61,463 nt of DNA, taken from contig CALMQS010000052.1 in NCBI GenBank assembly GCA_937871285.1, positions 1 through 61,463 on the forward strand. Direction: 5' to 3'. The position numbers and the translations under genes were made by a program. A model generated the notes under the pieces. The model was not told where the DNA came from. It worked only from the letters and a program-made list of their open reading frames with translations, and did not search any database. Of this stretch, positions 1 through 8,914 are shown one piece after another (position 1 is the first letter of the stretch; each line of letters starts with the position of its first letter). The DNA is from an uncultured Sphingobacteriales bacterium. GTDB lineage: Bacteria > Bacteroidota > Bacteroidia > Chitinophagales > Chitinophagaceae.

Positions 1-22
1 ACAAGGGCACAAAGCCCTGATT

Positions 23-85
23 TTCAGGTTTTATTTTCTTTGTGTTTTCGTGACTTCGTGGCTAAATATTACTTTTCAGACAGCC
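23..85 (-). repeat. Dispersed intergenic repeat, copy 1 (partner at 55128-55209)
   Basis: Read on the minus strand, this segment starts with GGCTGTCT (78-85), passes through a T-rich stretch and a GCCAC-AAG word, and ends in an 18-bp block (23-40) identical to 55192-55209 on the plus strand. The blocks occur in the same order in both places, so this is one repeat family in two orientations. A small hairpin (AGGGC/GCCCT, 4-18) lies beyond it. It sits downstream of the epimerase gene, and its function is unknown. Confidence 0.65.
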
Positions 86-105
86 CCTTCCATATTTTCC
101 CCATT

Positions 106-1158
106 TCATACCTTGTAATAATCCCTGTACCACTCAATAAAACGCTGTATACCCTCCTGTACTTTTGTGTCGGGCTTATAATGCAAATTGCTCACCAGGT
201 CCTGTACATCGGCACAGGTAGCAGCAACATCTCCCGGTTGCATAGGCAGGAATTGCTTTTCAGCCTTTTTACCCAGGGCTTCTTCAATGGCTTCAATAAA
301 ATCCAGTAAGCGAACCGGGTTATTGTTTCCAATATTATATACTTTATAGGGAGCGGTAGAAGTAGAAGGGTCGGGGTGGGCAGCATCCCAGGAGCTGTTA
401 CCGGCCGGGGGGTTATCAATTACCCTCACTACTCCTTCTACGATGTCGGCTATATAGGTAAAATCTCTTACCATATTGCCGTTGTTAAACACCTGTATGG
501 GCTTGTTTTCAAGTATGGCTTTGGTAAATAAAAACAAGGCCATATCCGGTCTTCCCCATGGACCGTATACCGTAAAAAACCGGAGGCCGGTAGTGGGTAT
601 TTTAAACAAATGACTGTAGGTATGCGCCATGAGCTCATTGCTCTTTTTACTGGCAGCATATAAGGAAATGGGATGATCTACATTATCGGACGTGGCGAAA
701 GGCGATTTACCATTGAGCCCATATACGCTCGAACTGCTGGCATAAGCAAGATGTTTGACATTATTATGGCGGCAACACTCCAGTATATTAAGGAACCCTA
801 CAATATTACTGTTAATGTACGCATCGGGATTCGTAAGGCTATAACGCACACCCGCCTGGGCGGCAAGATTACATACTTTGTCGAACTGCTGAGCCGCAAA
901 TAATTTTTCCAGATTCCCTTTATCTTCCAACTGAAGCTGAATAAACCTGTAATTAGCATGTTTGGAACTGGGTACCAGTTGATTGTATTCAATAGCCTCC
1001 TTTTCTATACCGGCAGTTTGCAGGCGGGTATATTTGAGACCTATATCATAATAATCATTAATACTATCCAATCCCACTACCTCATCACCCCGCTGTATCA
1101 GGTAATTAGCCAAATGGAATCCAATAAACCCTGCTGTTCCGGTTATTAATATTTTCAT
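106..1158 (-). CDS. NAD-dependent epimerase/dehydratase, probable UDP-glucuronate 4-epimerase
   Basis: This is a 350-residue short-chain (extended SDR) nucleotide-sugar epimerase. The N-terminal Rossmann motif is GTAGFIG (about residues 7-13). The catalytic YAASK motif follows an ASSSSVYG segment, as in UDP-sugar 4-epimerases. The length and the N-terminal DSINDYYD segment are typical of the UDP-glucuronate (LpsL/Cap) 4-epimerases that supply UDP-galacturonate for surface polysaccharide; UDP-glucose 4-epimerase is less likely. The protein is predicted to be cytoplasmic. No glycosyltransferase or polysaccharide gene is adjacent in the window, so its pathway cannot be read from context. A TTACTTTG word (1181-1188, minus) just upstream resembles a Bacteroidota -7 element. 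Confidence 0.85.
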   Translation of the reverse strand: MKILITGTAGFIGFHLANYLIQRGDEVVGLDSINDYYDIGLKYTRLQTAGIEKEAIEYNQLVPSSKHANYRFIQLQLEDKGNLEKLFAAQQFDKVCNLAAQAGVRYSLTNPDAYINSNIVGFLNILECCRHNNVKHLAYASSSSVYGLNGKSPFATSDNVDHPISLYAASKKSNELMAHTYSHLFKIPTTGLRFFTVYGPWGRPDMALFLFTKAILENKPIQVFNNGNMVRDFTYIADIVEGVVRVIDNPPAGNSSWDAAHPDPSTSTAPYKVYNIGNNNPVRLLDFIEAIEEALGKKAEKQFLPMQPGDVAATCADVQDLVSNLHYKPDTKVQEGIQRFIEWYRDYYKV

Positions 1159-1191
1159 GCTTTTATTATTTATGGCTGCAAAGTAAATAAA

Positions 1192-1480
1192 CTAACGGTA
1201 AATAAAGCTCAAAGCCGGAAGCGCTAAACTCGAAAGGAATACAAAGTACCAAATCATAAAAAAACAAATAGATACAGATGGTTCGTGCCTACTATGGCAA
1301 GCAAAATCCGGAGACTGAAGAAGCGAAATGCAACCATGACCCATAAACGATGAACCACAAATCAAAAATCCGAAGGAGGCTGTCAGCAATCGGCTATCAG
1401 CCATGAGCAATACAAGCAAGGAGTATTTATCCTATTATTAGCAGTAACCTGGCTGACTGCTAATAAGCTGATACCTGATC
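1192..1480 (-). repeat. Heptad-phased dispersed intergenic element, copy A
   Basis: This fills the gap between the epimerase and carB. Read on the minus strand it aligns by eye along most of its length with 7210-7575: a GCAGTCAG word, then TACTCCTT, TTGCTCATGGCTGAT, CTTCGGATTT, TTTGTGGTT, and finally CACGAACCATCTGTATCTAT. Much of it falls into degenerate 7-base units (for example ATTTGGT followed by ACTTTGT). A 75-codon open frame (1192-1419) lies inside, but it is not conserved between copies and I treat it as non-coding. No other signal was found in 1159-1493. Confidence 0.75.
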
Positions 1481-1493
1481 ACCGCAAATCGCC

Positions 1494-4373
1494 TTACTTG
1501 CTCAAATGCATGCTTCTTTCCTTATACAGGGTTCTGAAATAAGGGTCGCGTAAATCCTTAATAAAGCGGATAGCTTCACCCGTGGATTTCATCTCCGGCC
1601 CTAATTCTTTATTTACACCGGGGAACTTATCAAAGCTGAAAACAGGCTCTTTAATAGCAAATCCTTTCAGGTTCTTCTCAAATTTAAGGTCTTTGAGCTT
1701 TACTTCTCCCAGCATTACTTTAGTAGCTATGTTAAGATAGGGGATCTGGTAGGCCTTCGCTATGAAAGGTGTTGTGCGGGAAGCCCGGGGGTTGGCTTCT
1801 ATTACATATACTACCCCGTCTTTAATAGCAAACTGGATATTGATCAGTCCCCGGATGTCCAGCGCGCGGGCAATTTTTTCTGAATACACTTCCATGGTGG
1901 TTACTTCCAGCGGGCTAAGGTTGAAGGCAGGCAGCACGGCATTGCTGTCGCCACTGTGGATACCCGCCGGTTCTATATGCTCCATTACGCCCATTACATG
2001 AAAGGTTTCTCCGTCAAAAATGGCATCTACTTCCGCTTCCTGGCAACGGTCGAGGAAATGATCTATCAGGATTTTATTTCCCGGAAGATGTTTTAATAAG
2101 CTCAGCACTCCTTTTTCGAGCTCTTCATCATTCAGCACAATACGCATTCTTTGCCCTCCGAGCACATAGCTGGGGCGCACCAGCACCGGGTAGCCTACTT
2201 CCCTGGCTATTTCAATGGCATCATCTGCATTGAATGCTGTGCCATATCGGGGGTAGGGAATACCTAATGCTTTTAGCTCATCGCTAAAACGTCCGCGGTC
2301 TTCGGCAATATCCATATTATCAAAGGAGGTGCCGATGATACGGATGCCCTTTTCATGAAGCCGTTTGGCCAATTTTAAAGCGGTTTGTCCGCCCAACTGC
2401 ACAATAACGCCCACCGGTTTTTCATATTCCACTATTTCCCATAAATGCTCCCAGAATACCGGTTCAAAATAGAGCTTATCGGCTATGTCGAAATCGGTTG
2501 AAACCGTTTCAGGGTTGCAGTTTACCATGATGGCTTCATACCCGCATTCTTTTATTGCAAGTAAACCGTGCACACAACAATAATCAAATTCAATACCCTG
2601 TCCTATACGGTTGGGGCCGGAGCCCAGCACCAGCACGGATCCTTTAGAAGCGCCTGAAGAAGTTGTTTTAGCCGAATGTACTATGCTTTCATTATGTATT
2701 ACGGCGGCTTTCCCGTTATCTGAAGAGGAGGGCGCCTCAAAACTGGAGTAGAAATAAGGGGTTTTAGCTTCAAATTCGGCAGCGCAGGTATCTACCATTT
2801 TGTATACGCGGGTTAGCCCCATTTTTTTTCTGCGCTCATAAATGTCTTCGTCTTTACCATCTTTCATAATACGGCAAATCTGTTCATCGCTGAAGCCATT
2901 ATGCTTGGCCTGTATCAGTAAATCATCAGGCAAGGTTTCGCGGTTGTGTTCCGCCAGCTTTTTCTCAATACTTACAATTTGCTGTATCTGGTAAATAAAC
3001 CAGCGGTCAATATAAGTAGCTTCACAAATAGATTTTACGCTTACGCCCATCATAAGCGCATCCTTAATGCGGAATATCCTGTCCCACTTTGGTGTTTTCA
3101 GGTATTCCACCACTTCTTCCGGCCGCATCATGCTTTTTCCATAATATCCCAAACCCACCGCTTCATTTTCGAGGCTCTGACACGCTTTTTGAATGGCTTC
3201 GGTGAAGCAGCGTCCGATAGACATTACTTCACCTACCGATTTCATCTGGAGCCCGAGGGTATCGTTGGCTCCTTTAAACTTATCGAAGTTCCAGCGGGGC
3301 ATCTTCACAATAACATAATCGAGTGTTGGCTCAAAATATGCGGAGGTAGATTGGGTGATCTGGTTTTTGAGCTCATCTAAGTTATAGCCGATAGCCAGCT
3401 TTGCAGCTATCTTAGCTATGGGATAACCGGTGGCCTTGGAAGCCAGCGCCGACGACCGGCTCACCCGCGGATTGATTTCGATAGCAATAATTTCTTCCGT
3501 TGCGGGATTAAGGGCAAACTGCACATTACATCCCCCGGAAAAATTTCCGAGGTCGCGCATCATGCGGATGGCAGTATTACGCATGAGCTGGAAGGCGGTA
3601 TCGCTGAGGGTCATCGCCGGGGCCACCGTAATGGAATCGCCCGTATGGATACCCATAGGATCAAAATTCTCCACCGTACATATTATGGCTACATTATTGG
3701 CATCATCGCGCAAAAGCTCCAGCTCAAATTCTTTCCAGCCCAGTACCGCCTTTTCCACCAGCACCTCATGTATGGGGGAAGCAGATAAACCTCTCTCAAG
3801 CGCGTCATCCAGAAACTCTTTGCTATGCACAAAGCCCCCACCCGTTCCACCAAGGGTATAAGAAGGCCGTATTACTAAAGGAAATCCTATTTCCTGGGCA
3901 AACTCCTTCCCTTCCAAAAATGAGTTAGCAGTCCTGGCAGGCGCCACTGCTATTCCCAGCTCAATCATCCACTTGCGAAAAAGTTCCCGGTCTTCTGCCT
4001 TGTCTATAGCTTTAATATCCACTCCTATTAACCTTACCCCATGTTTTTCCCAAATGCCCAGCTCATTGGCTTCCTTAGCCAAATTCAACGCGGTTTGTCC
4101 GCCCATGGTAGCCAAAACTGCGTCAATCTGGTTCTCTTCCAGTATTTGCTCAATGCTTTCCACTGTTAAGGGTAACAAATACACTTTGTCGGCCATCATA
4201 GGGTCGGTCATGATAGTAGCGGGATTGCTATTAATTAATATAACCTTAACCCCCTCTTCCCGCAGGCTCCGGGAGGCTTGTGTTCCCGAATAATCAAATT
4301 CACATGCTTGTCCGATAATAATGGGGCCTGAACCAATGATCAGAACCGTTTTGATAGAATTGTCTTTAGGCAT
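1494..4373 (-). CDS. carB: Carbamoyl-phosphate synthase large chain lacking the C-terminal MGS domain
   Basis: The 959-residue large (synthetase) subunit makes carbamoyl phosphate from bicarbonate, two ATP and glutamine-derived ammonia for pyrimidine and arginine synthesis. Two homologous halves are visible. The first begins with the IGSGPIIIGQACEFDYSG signature and carries an ATP-grasp domain (about residues 125-330). The second begins with VLGSGPNRIGQGIEFDY (about residue 595) and has its own ATP-grasp domain. The protein stops at RTLYKERSMHLSK, where the E. coli enzyme (1073 residues) continues into the MGS-like allosteric domain that binds UMP and ornithine. That domain is absent here, as in some other Bacteroidota. 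A Ser/Ala-rich linker of about 35 residues separates the halves. The carA subunit gene is not in the window. A TACCTTTG box lies about 80 bp upstream. Confidence 0.97.
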   Translation of the reverse strand: MPKDNSIKTVLIIGSGPIIIGQACEFDYSGTQASRSLREEGVKVILINSNPATIMTDPMMADKVYLLPLTVESIEQILEENQIDAVLATMGGQTALNLAKEANELGIWEKHGVRLIGVDIKAIDKAEDRELFRKWMIELGIAVAPARTANSFLEGKEFAQEIGFPLVIRPSYTLGGTGGGFVHSKEFLDDALERGLSASPIHEVLVEKAVLGWKEFELELLRDDANNVAIICTVENFDPMGIHTGDSITVAPAMTLSDTAFQLMRNTAIRMMRDLGNFSGGCNVQFALNPATEEIIAIEINPRVSRSSALASKATGYPIAKIAAKLAIGYNLDELKNQITQSTSAYFEPTLDYVIVKMPRWNFDKFKGANDTLGLQMKSVGEVMSIGRCFTEAIQKACQSLENEAVGLGYYGKSMMRPEEVVEYLKTPKWDRIFRIKDALMMGVSVKSICEATYIDRWFIYQIQQIVSIEKKLAEHNRETLPDDLLIQAKHNGFSDEQICRIMKDGKDEDIYERRKKMGLTRVYKMVDTCAAEFEAKTPYFYSSFEAPSSSDNGKAAVIHNESIVHSAKTTSSGASKGSVLVLGSGPNRIGQGIEFDYCCVHGLLAIKECGYEAIMVNCNPETVSTDFDIADKLYFEPVFWEHLWEIVEYEKPVGVIVQLGGQTALKLAKRLHEKGIRIIGTSFDNMDIAEDRGRFSDELKALGIPYPRYGTAFNADDAIEIAREVGYPVLVRPSYVLGGQRMRIVLNDEELEKGVLSLLKHLPGNKILIDHFLDRCQEAEVDAIFDGETFHVMGVMEHIEPAGIHSGDSNAVLPAFNLSPLEVTTMEVYSEKIARALDIRGLINIQFAIKDGVVYVIEANPRASRTTPFIAKAYQIPYLNIATKVMLGEVKLKDLKFEKNLKGFAIKEPVFSFDKFPGVNKELGPEMKSTGEAIRFIKDLRDPYFRTLYKERSMHLSK

Positions 4374-4449
4374 TGCTTAATAAAGATTTGAAAGAATCAG
4401 GTGGGCATTTTCCGTATAAACCTCCTGGGTTGGCACTGAAAAAACCGGG

Positions 4450-4457
4450 CAAAGGTA
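4450..4457 (-). promoter_or_regulatory. Candidate -7 element of the carB promoter
   Basis: The minus strand reads TACCTTTG, a perfect match to the Bacteroidota -7 consensus TAnnTTTG, 77 bp upstream of the carB start. No clean TTTG -33 element was found at the usual 17-23 bp spacing, so only half of the promoter is supported. Confidence 0.45.
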
Positions 4458-4598
4458 CGGGTTGAAAAATTAAATGCGAAACTCCGGGGCTTAATATTTC
4501 GGAGAGACGTAATTTATAGAGGAATGGGCCATGTTACAGGTATTTGTGCGGGGTTAATTGTAATATGTTGTATGGTTCTTTCTGAGAGGTGGATGATG

Positions 4599-4692
4599 TG
4601 AGACGAGAAACGAGAAACGAGAAAAGTGAATGGTGAGTAGGGAATGCGCCATTCACCATTGCCTTTTCACCTCTATCCTCTCACCTTCACGA
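4599..4692. repeat. Heptad-phased inverted repeat downstream of the small exported peptide gene
   Basis: The left arm is built from purine-rich 7-base units (GAAACGA occurs twice, then variants such as GAATGGT). The right arm is pyrimidine-rich (for example CCATTCA, then units ending in CCT). The arms pair as an imperfect hairpin: GAAAAG (4621-4626) with CTTTTC (4663-4668), and AATGGTGA (4629-4636) with TCACCATT (4653-4660). It resembles 59315-59403. The rest of 4374-4760 shows no gene. Confidence 0.6.
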
Positions 4693-4763
4693 TATGGCAT
4701 CTTATGGTTACTAACATAGATAGAAGCTTTGCCTGTAAGGCGTAGCTTACTCAGGTACATAAA

Positions 4764-4793
4764 AAAAGACACTGCTGAATGCCAGTGTCTTTT
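4764..4793 (-). terminator. Intrinsic terminator of the small exported peptide gene
   Basis: A perfect 11-bp stem (AAAAGACACTG at 4764-4774 with its complement at 4783-4793) has an 8-nt loop. On the minus strand it is followed by a run of T that continues the A-rich base of the stem. It lies 18 bp beyond the stop of the 4812-5015 frame, which supports that frame being a real transcribed gene. Confidence 0.8.
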
Positions 4794-4811
4794 AAAAATA
4801 TTATAACAGAA

Positions 4812-5015
4812 CTAACTGGTATGGAACGCAGAAAGTTCAAATTCATCAAGCATGATCTCCTGTTGTCGAATCTTGTTATGATCTTCATATTTATCCTTCA
4901 CCTTTGTAATAAACCGCTGTTTCGCTGTTTCTCCGCGAAAAGTGCCGATTACCGTTCCTGTCATGATGGCCAACGCCAGTACAATTTTTCTTTTCATTCC
5001 TTTCATAACATTCAA
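4812..5015 (-). CDS. Small exported hypothetical protein
   Basis: The frame has 67 codons from the first ATG, but two internal ATGs (5006 and 4997) are equally possible. The start at 5006 or 4997 gives MKRKIVLALAIMTGTVIG, a compact signal peptide or single membrane segment, followed by a short charged segment rich in Lys, Glu and Asp. No family was recognised. It probably belongs to the many small exported Bacteroidota peptides. An intrinsic terminator just downstream and the lack of any competing gene support its reality. It is separated from carB by about 440 bp of repeat-bearing DNA. Confidence 0.6.
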   Translation of the reverse strand: MNVMKGMKRKIVLALAIMTGTVIGTFRGETAKQRFITKVKDKYEDHNKIRQQEIMLDEFELSAFHTS

Positions 5016-5152
5016 TTTATAGATTCAACAATATAATAGTAGACAATATATAGACGAAAAACGCTGTATTATAGTTTGAAAATAGTACGCTCTTTTAAGG
5101 GTTTTTTCGTCATTTCAAAGATTATTATCAAAAATCAAATCAGTGTTTCTCC

Positions 5153-5180
5153 TTATTATACCCTGTTTAGGGTATAATAA
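5153..5180. promoter_or_regulatory. Perfect AT-rich palindrome, possible operator
   Basis: TTATTATACCCT (5153-5164) and AGGGTATAATAA (5169-5180) form a perfect 12-bp inverted repeat around GTTT. Its outer 8-bp arms, TATTATAC and GTATAATA, recur as an inverted repeat at 19873-19894. It lies in the 5016-5496 gap between the divergent small peptide gene and the M23 peptidase. It lacks a T tract, so an operator is more likely than a terminator. Nothing else but the promoter below was seen in this gap. Confidence 0.4.
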
Positions 5181-5469
5181 GCATTTTAATACTTCACTTA
5201 CCTTACCGGTTTTTCAAAATATTGGGAAACTTAAACAAATCTGAAAAAGAGTTGTAACAATCTTTACAGAGCGGGCAAAACAGTATCTGTTTTTTTCAGG
5301 GGCAGTTATATTTTATTTCTCAAAGAGAATGCCAGACTTTAAAATGCTGTGCATATTTCAACATTTTAAATGCATTTTTAAAAAAATCATTGTTAAGTAT
5401 TCCCCATAAAATACAGATCATAGCAGGAATAAAGAAAATGATTTTACCGTTAAACCAATCATGGGTAGA

Positions 5470-5499
5470 TTTGTTACCTAACATATACGAATTACTTTG
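5470..5499 (+). promoter_or_regulatory. Candidate promoter of the M23 peptidase gene
   Basis: TTTG (5470-5473) is followed after 18 bp by TTACTTTG (5492-5499), seven of eight matches to the Bacteroidota -7 box TAnnTTTG. The ATG is only 3 nt beyond it, so the transcript would be almost leaderless if transcription starts at the usual distance. Confidence 0.35.
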
Positions 5500-5502
5500 T
5501 TG

Positions 5503-7209
5503 ATGAGATGTATTTTCTTTTTGTTGCTTTTATCAGCTTCCCATTCATTTGCCCAAAACCTTTCACTCAATAGCTATCCCAAAGGATATTTTATTAAGCC
5601 ATTGAATATTCCTGCAAGCTTATCGGGCAATTTCGGCGAGCTCCGTCCCAATCATTATCATATGGGGCTTGATTTTAAGACCAACCGGGCAGAAAACCTG
5701 CCGGTGCACGCAGCCGCTGATGGCTATATAGCCAGAATTAAGATTGAGCCGTTTGGCTTCGGACGGGCCATCTATATCAATCACCCCAACGGACTAACTA
5801 CGGTATATGCGCATCTCAACGCTTTCTTTCCAAAGTTAGAAGCGTACGTAAAGCAACAGCAATACAAGCTGGAATCGTGGAACGTTTACTTAGACATTCC
5901 AATGGAATTGTTTCCGGTTAAACAGGCGGATGTTATTGCGTATAGCGGTAATACAGGCGGCTCGCAGGGCCCGCATCTGCATTTTGAAATACGCGATACC
6001 GAAACGGATACAAACCTTAACCCTATCCTGTTCGGGTTTCTAATAGCAGATAATGTACCTCCTGTTATCCAAAGGTTAGCCATATACGACCGCAACAAAA
6101 GCCTCTATGATCAATCGCCGAAGATCATTACCATTAAAAAAACGGCCGAAGGCTATATAACTGTTCCCTCCACAATAACTGTATCATCAGATAAGGTGAG
6201 TTTTGCGGTTACCAGCTACGATGCACAGTCGGCCGCACCCAATCAAAATGGTATTTTCCAGGGCATTTTGTATGATAACGGAGCGGAAATTATCCGTTTT
6301 ACCATGGATACGATCAGCTATTACAACACCCGCTACCTGAACGCGCATATAGACTATAAAACCAAAGCCAATGGCGGCCCCTACCTGCAACATTTATCGG
6401 AACTGCCCGGGTATGTCAATAGTATCTATCGCCAGCAAAAAGGAAACGGCGTTATCCGGCTAACGGAAGGAACAGCGCACAACATCCGCATTGAAACAAA
6501 AGACGCGGCCAACAATGCCGCTACGCTGCGCTTTAAAATTCAGTATAAACCCTCCGCTACTGCTCCCGCGGCCCCGTCAGGCAAAATGTATTATCCTTTT
6601 ATGATAAATGTGGGAGAAGGAAGCGCGGATTGCGAATTTTATATTGGTGAAGGCGGCTTGTACGATTCTGTGCAGATCGCTTACCGCAGGTCGGTTTCAG
6701 TAAACCCCGTGGTGGTATCTGCCATACATACTATTGGCGCCGCATATATTCCTTTGCAGGAAGGACTGGTGGTGCGCATAAAGCCCGACTCCGCACTGCT
6801 TCCCGGAAAAATGAACAGGGTGCTGATGCAACGCTTTGCCGGAACAAAAAAGGAAATAAGGAAAGTGGAATGGCAAAACGGATGGGCGGTAGCCAAATTC
6901 AACAGTTTCGGCAGTTTTCAATTGGTGCTGGATGAAACTCCTCCCGAAATTATTCCGGTAGGGTTCAAAAGCGGGCAGGACATGAGCAAGGCTTCGAGGC
7001 TGCTGTTTACCGCAACAGATAATATGGGAGGTATTAAAAATTTCAGGGCGGAATTAGATGGCAAATGGCTGCGGTTTACCAATGATAAGGGCAAGAATTT
7101 CATATATATTTTTGATGAACAATGCACGCCGGGTGAGCACACATTAAAAATAAGCGTGGCGGATGAAGCCGGTAATGTGGCGGAACAGGTTTTTACATTT
7201 ACCAGGTAG
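5503..7209 (+). CDS. Secreted M23-family (LytM-like) metallopeptidase
   Basis: The protein is 568 residues from the ATG at 5503; the frame also opens at two preceding TTG codons. A signal peptide (MRCIFFLLLLSASHSFAQ) is followed directly by an M23 domain. The zinc ligands are visible: HMGLD (about H53 and D57) and the HLH motif in GPHLHFEI (about H158 and H160). The family cleaves peptidoglycan cross-bridges or other Gly-rich peptides, or acts as an amidase activator. The C-terminal 370 residues look like beta-sandwich repeats (two Ig/Fn3-like segments, the last around DETPPEIIPVGF) and may bind a surface partner. This architecture is common in Bacteroidota periplasmic M23 proteins. No operon partner is evident. 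Confidence 0.9.
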   Translation: MRCIFFLLLLSASHSFAQNLSLNSYPKGYFIKPLNIPASLSGNFGELRPNHYHMGLDFKTNRAENLPVHAAADGYIARIKIEPFGFGRAIYINHPNGLTTVYAHLNAFFPKLEAYVKQQQYKLESWNVYLDIPMELFPVKQADVIAYSGNTGGSQGPHLHFEIRDTETDTNLNPILFGFLIADNVPPVIQRLAIYDRNKSLYDQSPKIITIKKTAEGYITVPSTITVSSDKVSFAVTSYDAQSAAPNQNGIFQGILYDNGAEIIRFTMDTISYYNTRYLNAHIDYKTKANGGPYLQHLSELPGYVNSIYRQQKGNGVIRLTEGTAHNIRIETKDAANNAATLRFKIQYKPSATAPAAPSGKMYYPFMINVGEGSADCEFYIGEGGLYDSVQIAYRRSVSVNPVVVSAIHTIGAAYIPLQEGLVVRIKPDSALLPGKMNRVLMQRFAGTKKEIRKVEWQNGWAVAKFNSFGSFQLVLDETPPEIIPVGFKSGQDMSKASRLLFTATDNMGGIKNFRAELDGKWLRFTNDKGKNFIYIFDEQCTPGEHTLKISVADEAGNVAEQVFTFTR

Positions 7210-7575
7210 GGGGTGAGGGGTGAGCAGTCAGCTAGCAGTGTTTACTACTAACGATAGAATGAATACTCCTTTGCTTTGTATTGCTCGTAGCTGATCTGAT
7301 TGCTGGCGGCTTCCTTCGGATTTGGATTTTTAATTTGTGGTTTATCATTTTTGGTTTGCCGTTGGGATTTTTCGCTTCGGATTTGAGATTCAGTATTTGA
7401 ATTTTATTTGGTACCTGTTATTTGTTGTTTGATGCTTTTGTATTTCTTCGAATTTCGGGTTCCAGGCTTCGGATTTTTCTGTCATGGTGAGCCTGCCCGC
7501 CGCGGTGGGGCACGAACCATCTGTATCTATTTGGTTCTTGTGATTTGGTATTCTTGGTGCTTTATAAGTCTTATC
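7210..7575 (+). repeat. Heptad-phased dispersed intergenic element, copy B
   Basis: This occupies almost the whole gap between the M23 and beta-lactamase-fold genes. It aligns with copy A (1192-1480, inverted) and in part with copies C, D and E. Positions 7480-7533 match 19577-19630 at 53 of 54 bases. The segment before that is organised in 7-base units (for example TTGAGAT and TTGAATT). A GC-rich near-palindrome (CCCGCCGCGG) precedes CACGAACC. A 66-codon open frame (7408-7608) lies inside but is repeat-derived. Confidence 0.8.
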
Positions 7576-7604
7576 TTTCATCCTCCAAATATGAATGCTG
7601 TTAT

Positions 7605-8894
7605 ATGAGAAGATCATTTACCCGTACTATCATGCTGCTGTGTTTTACTGTCACAGCTACTGCTTCCTTCTCCCAAATATTGCAAACCGCCGCGCCTGCC
7701 TCCGTGCAGTTTTCGGAAGAAAAGCTGAAACGGATTGACGGACTGGTGCAGCAGTATATAGACAGCGGCTGGATCAATGGCGCCACGGCCATCATTGCCC
7801 GCAATGGCAAAATTGTATACTACAAAGGATTGGGGTATGATGATGCCGCTACGAAAAAGCCCCTGCCAAAAGACGCTATTATGCGTATTGCTTCACAAAC
7901 CAAGGCCATTACCAGCGTGGCCGTAATGATGTTGTATGAAGAAGGAAAGTTTTTGTTAGACGATGCGGTGAGCAAATACATCCCCGAATTTAAAAACCCG
8001 GTAGTATTAGACAGCTTTAATGAAGCCGATACCACCTATACCACTGTTCCCGCTAAATCGGAGATCACCATACGCCAGTTGCTCACCCATACTTCCGGTA
8101 TCCACTATGCGCAAATAGGCAACAAAACCTTTAACGCCATTTATGCAAAAGCAGGCATCATAGCCGGCATTGGCGTAAACAGGATAAAGCTGGCGGACAT
8201 CATGAAAAAATTAGGGTCGCTGCCGCTTGCGCATCAGCCCGGAGAAAAATTTACCTACGGGCTTAATACCGACCTGCTGGGTTACCTGGTAGAAGTGGTA
8301 TCGGGCATGAGCTTCAACGTTTTTTTGAAAACAAGGATCTTTGAACCCCTGGGTATGAAGGATACTTATTTTTACCTGCCCGCAGAGAAACAAAATCGCC
8401 TGGCCACGCTGTATACGGAAGATGATACCAGGCATATAAAAAAGGCAGCGGCAACGATGGATATTAATGGCACATTCTATACCAACTACCCCAATATGAA
8501 CGGTACTTATTTTTCCGGTGGCGGCGGGTTGGCATCCACGGCATACGACTATGCCGTTTTTATGCAGATGTTATTAAACAACGGGGTGTACAATGGTAAA
8601 CGCATCCTTTCGCGCAATACTATTCGCATGATGACTACCAACCAGATCGGCGACCTGAGGCTGGGACAGGGCAACACTTTTGGACTGGGCTTTGAGCTGG
8701 TAACAGAAAAAGGCAGCGCCTTTTCTCCCCGTTCTGAAGGATCTTATAGCTGGGGCGGCATGTTCAGCTCCTCTTACTGGATAGACCCCAAAGAAAAAAT
8801 AGTGGCGCAACTGTTTTTACAGTTGTACCCCAACAGTCATGGCGATATTCATGAAAAGTTTAAAGTGCTCACCTACCAGGCGCTTACCGATTAA
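7605..8894 (+). CDS. Exported serine hydrolase of the beta-lactamase / penicillin-binding-protein fold
   Basis: The protein is 429 residues. I start at 7605 because MRRSFTRTIMLLCF gives a good signal peptide ending near SFSQ; the frame is open upstream but runs into repeat DNA. The class C-like motifs are present: SQTK (S97 nucleophile, K100), YGLN (Y218, N221) in place of the usual YxN, an HTSG box, and a GGxF-like segment near the C terminus. The fold covers beta-lactamases, D-aminopeptidases and carboxylesterases. The substrate cannot be told, and an esterase or peptidase is as likely as a beta-lactamase. The amidohydrolase gene follows after 20 bp, so the two are probably cotranscribed. 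Confidence 0.85.
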   Translation: MRRSFTRTIMLLCFTVTATASFSQILQTAAPASVQFSEEKLKRIDGLVQQYIDSGWINGATAIIARNGKIVYYKGLGYDDAATKKPLPKDAIMRIASQTKAITSVAVMMLYEEGKFLLDDAVSKYIPEFKNPVVLDSFNEADTTYTTVPAKSEITIRQLLTHTSGIHYAQIGNKTFNAIYAKAGIIAGIGVNRIKLADIMKKLGSLPLAHQPGEKFTYGLNTDLLGYLVEVVSGMSFNVFLKTRIFEPLGMKDTYFYLPAEKQNRLATLYTEDDTRHIKKAAATMDINGTFYTNYPNMNGTYFSGGGGLASTAYDYAVFMQMLLNNGVYNGKRILSRNTIRMMTTNQIGDLRLGQGNTFGLGFELVTEKGSAFSPRSEGSYSWGGMFSSSYWIDPKEKIVAQLFLQLYPNSHGDIHEKFKVLTYQALTD

Positions 8895-8914
8895 CCTTAT
8901 CAATTGCCAATAGC

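Noticed and set aside
1192..1419. 75-codon frame in the epimerase-carB gap
   Set aside because: It lies in repeat copy A, and other copies do not keep the frame.
2946..3380. 144-codon plus-strand frame inside carB
   Set aside because: It is antisense to a conserved essential coding region with no independent signal. The same applies to the other long antisense frames at 3430-3861, 9289-9798 and 14170-14742.
7408..7608. 66-codon frame before the serine hydrolase
   Set aside because: It is entirely heptad repeat, with no recognisable protein features.
7605..8894. Beta-lactamase resistance gene
   Set aside because: The fold is shared by esterases and peptidases and the motifs (YGLN) are not diagnostic. 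No resistance function should be inferred.
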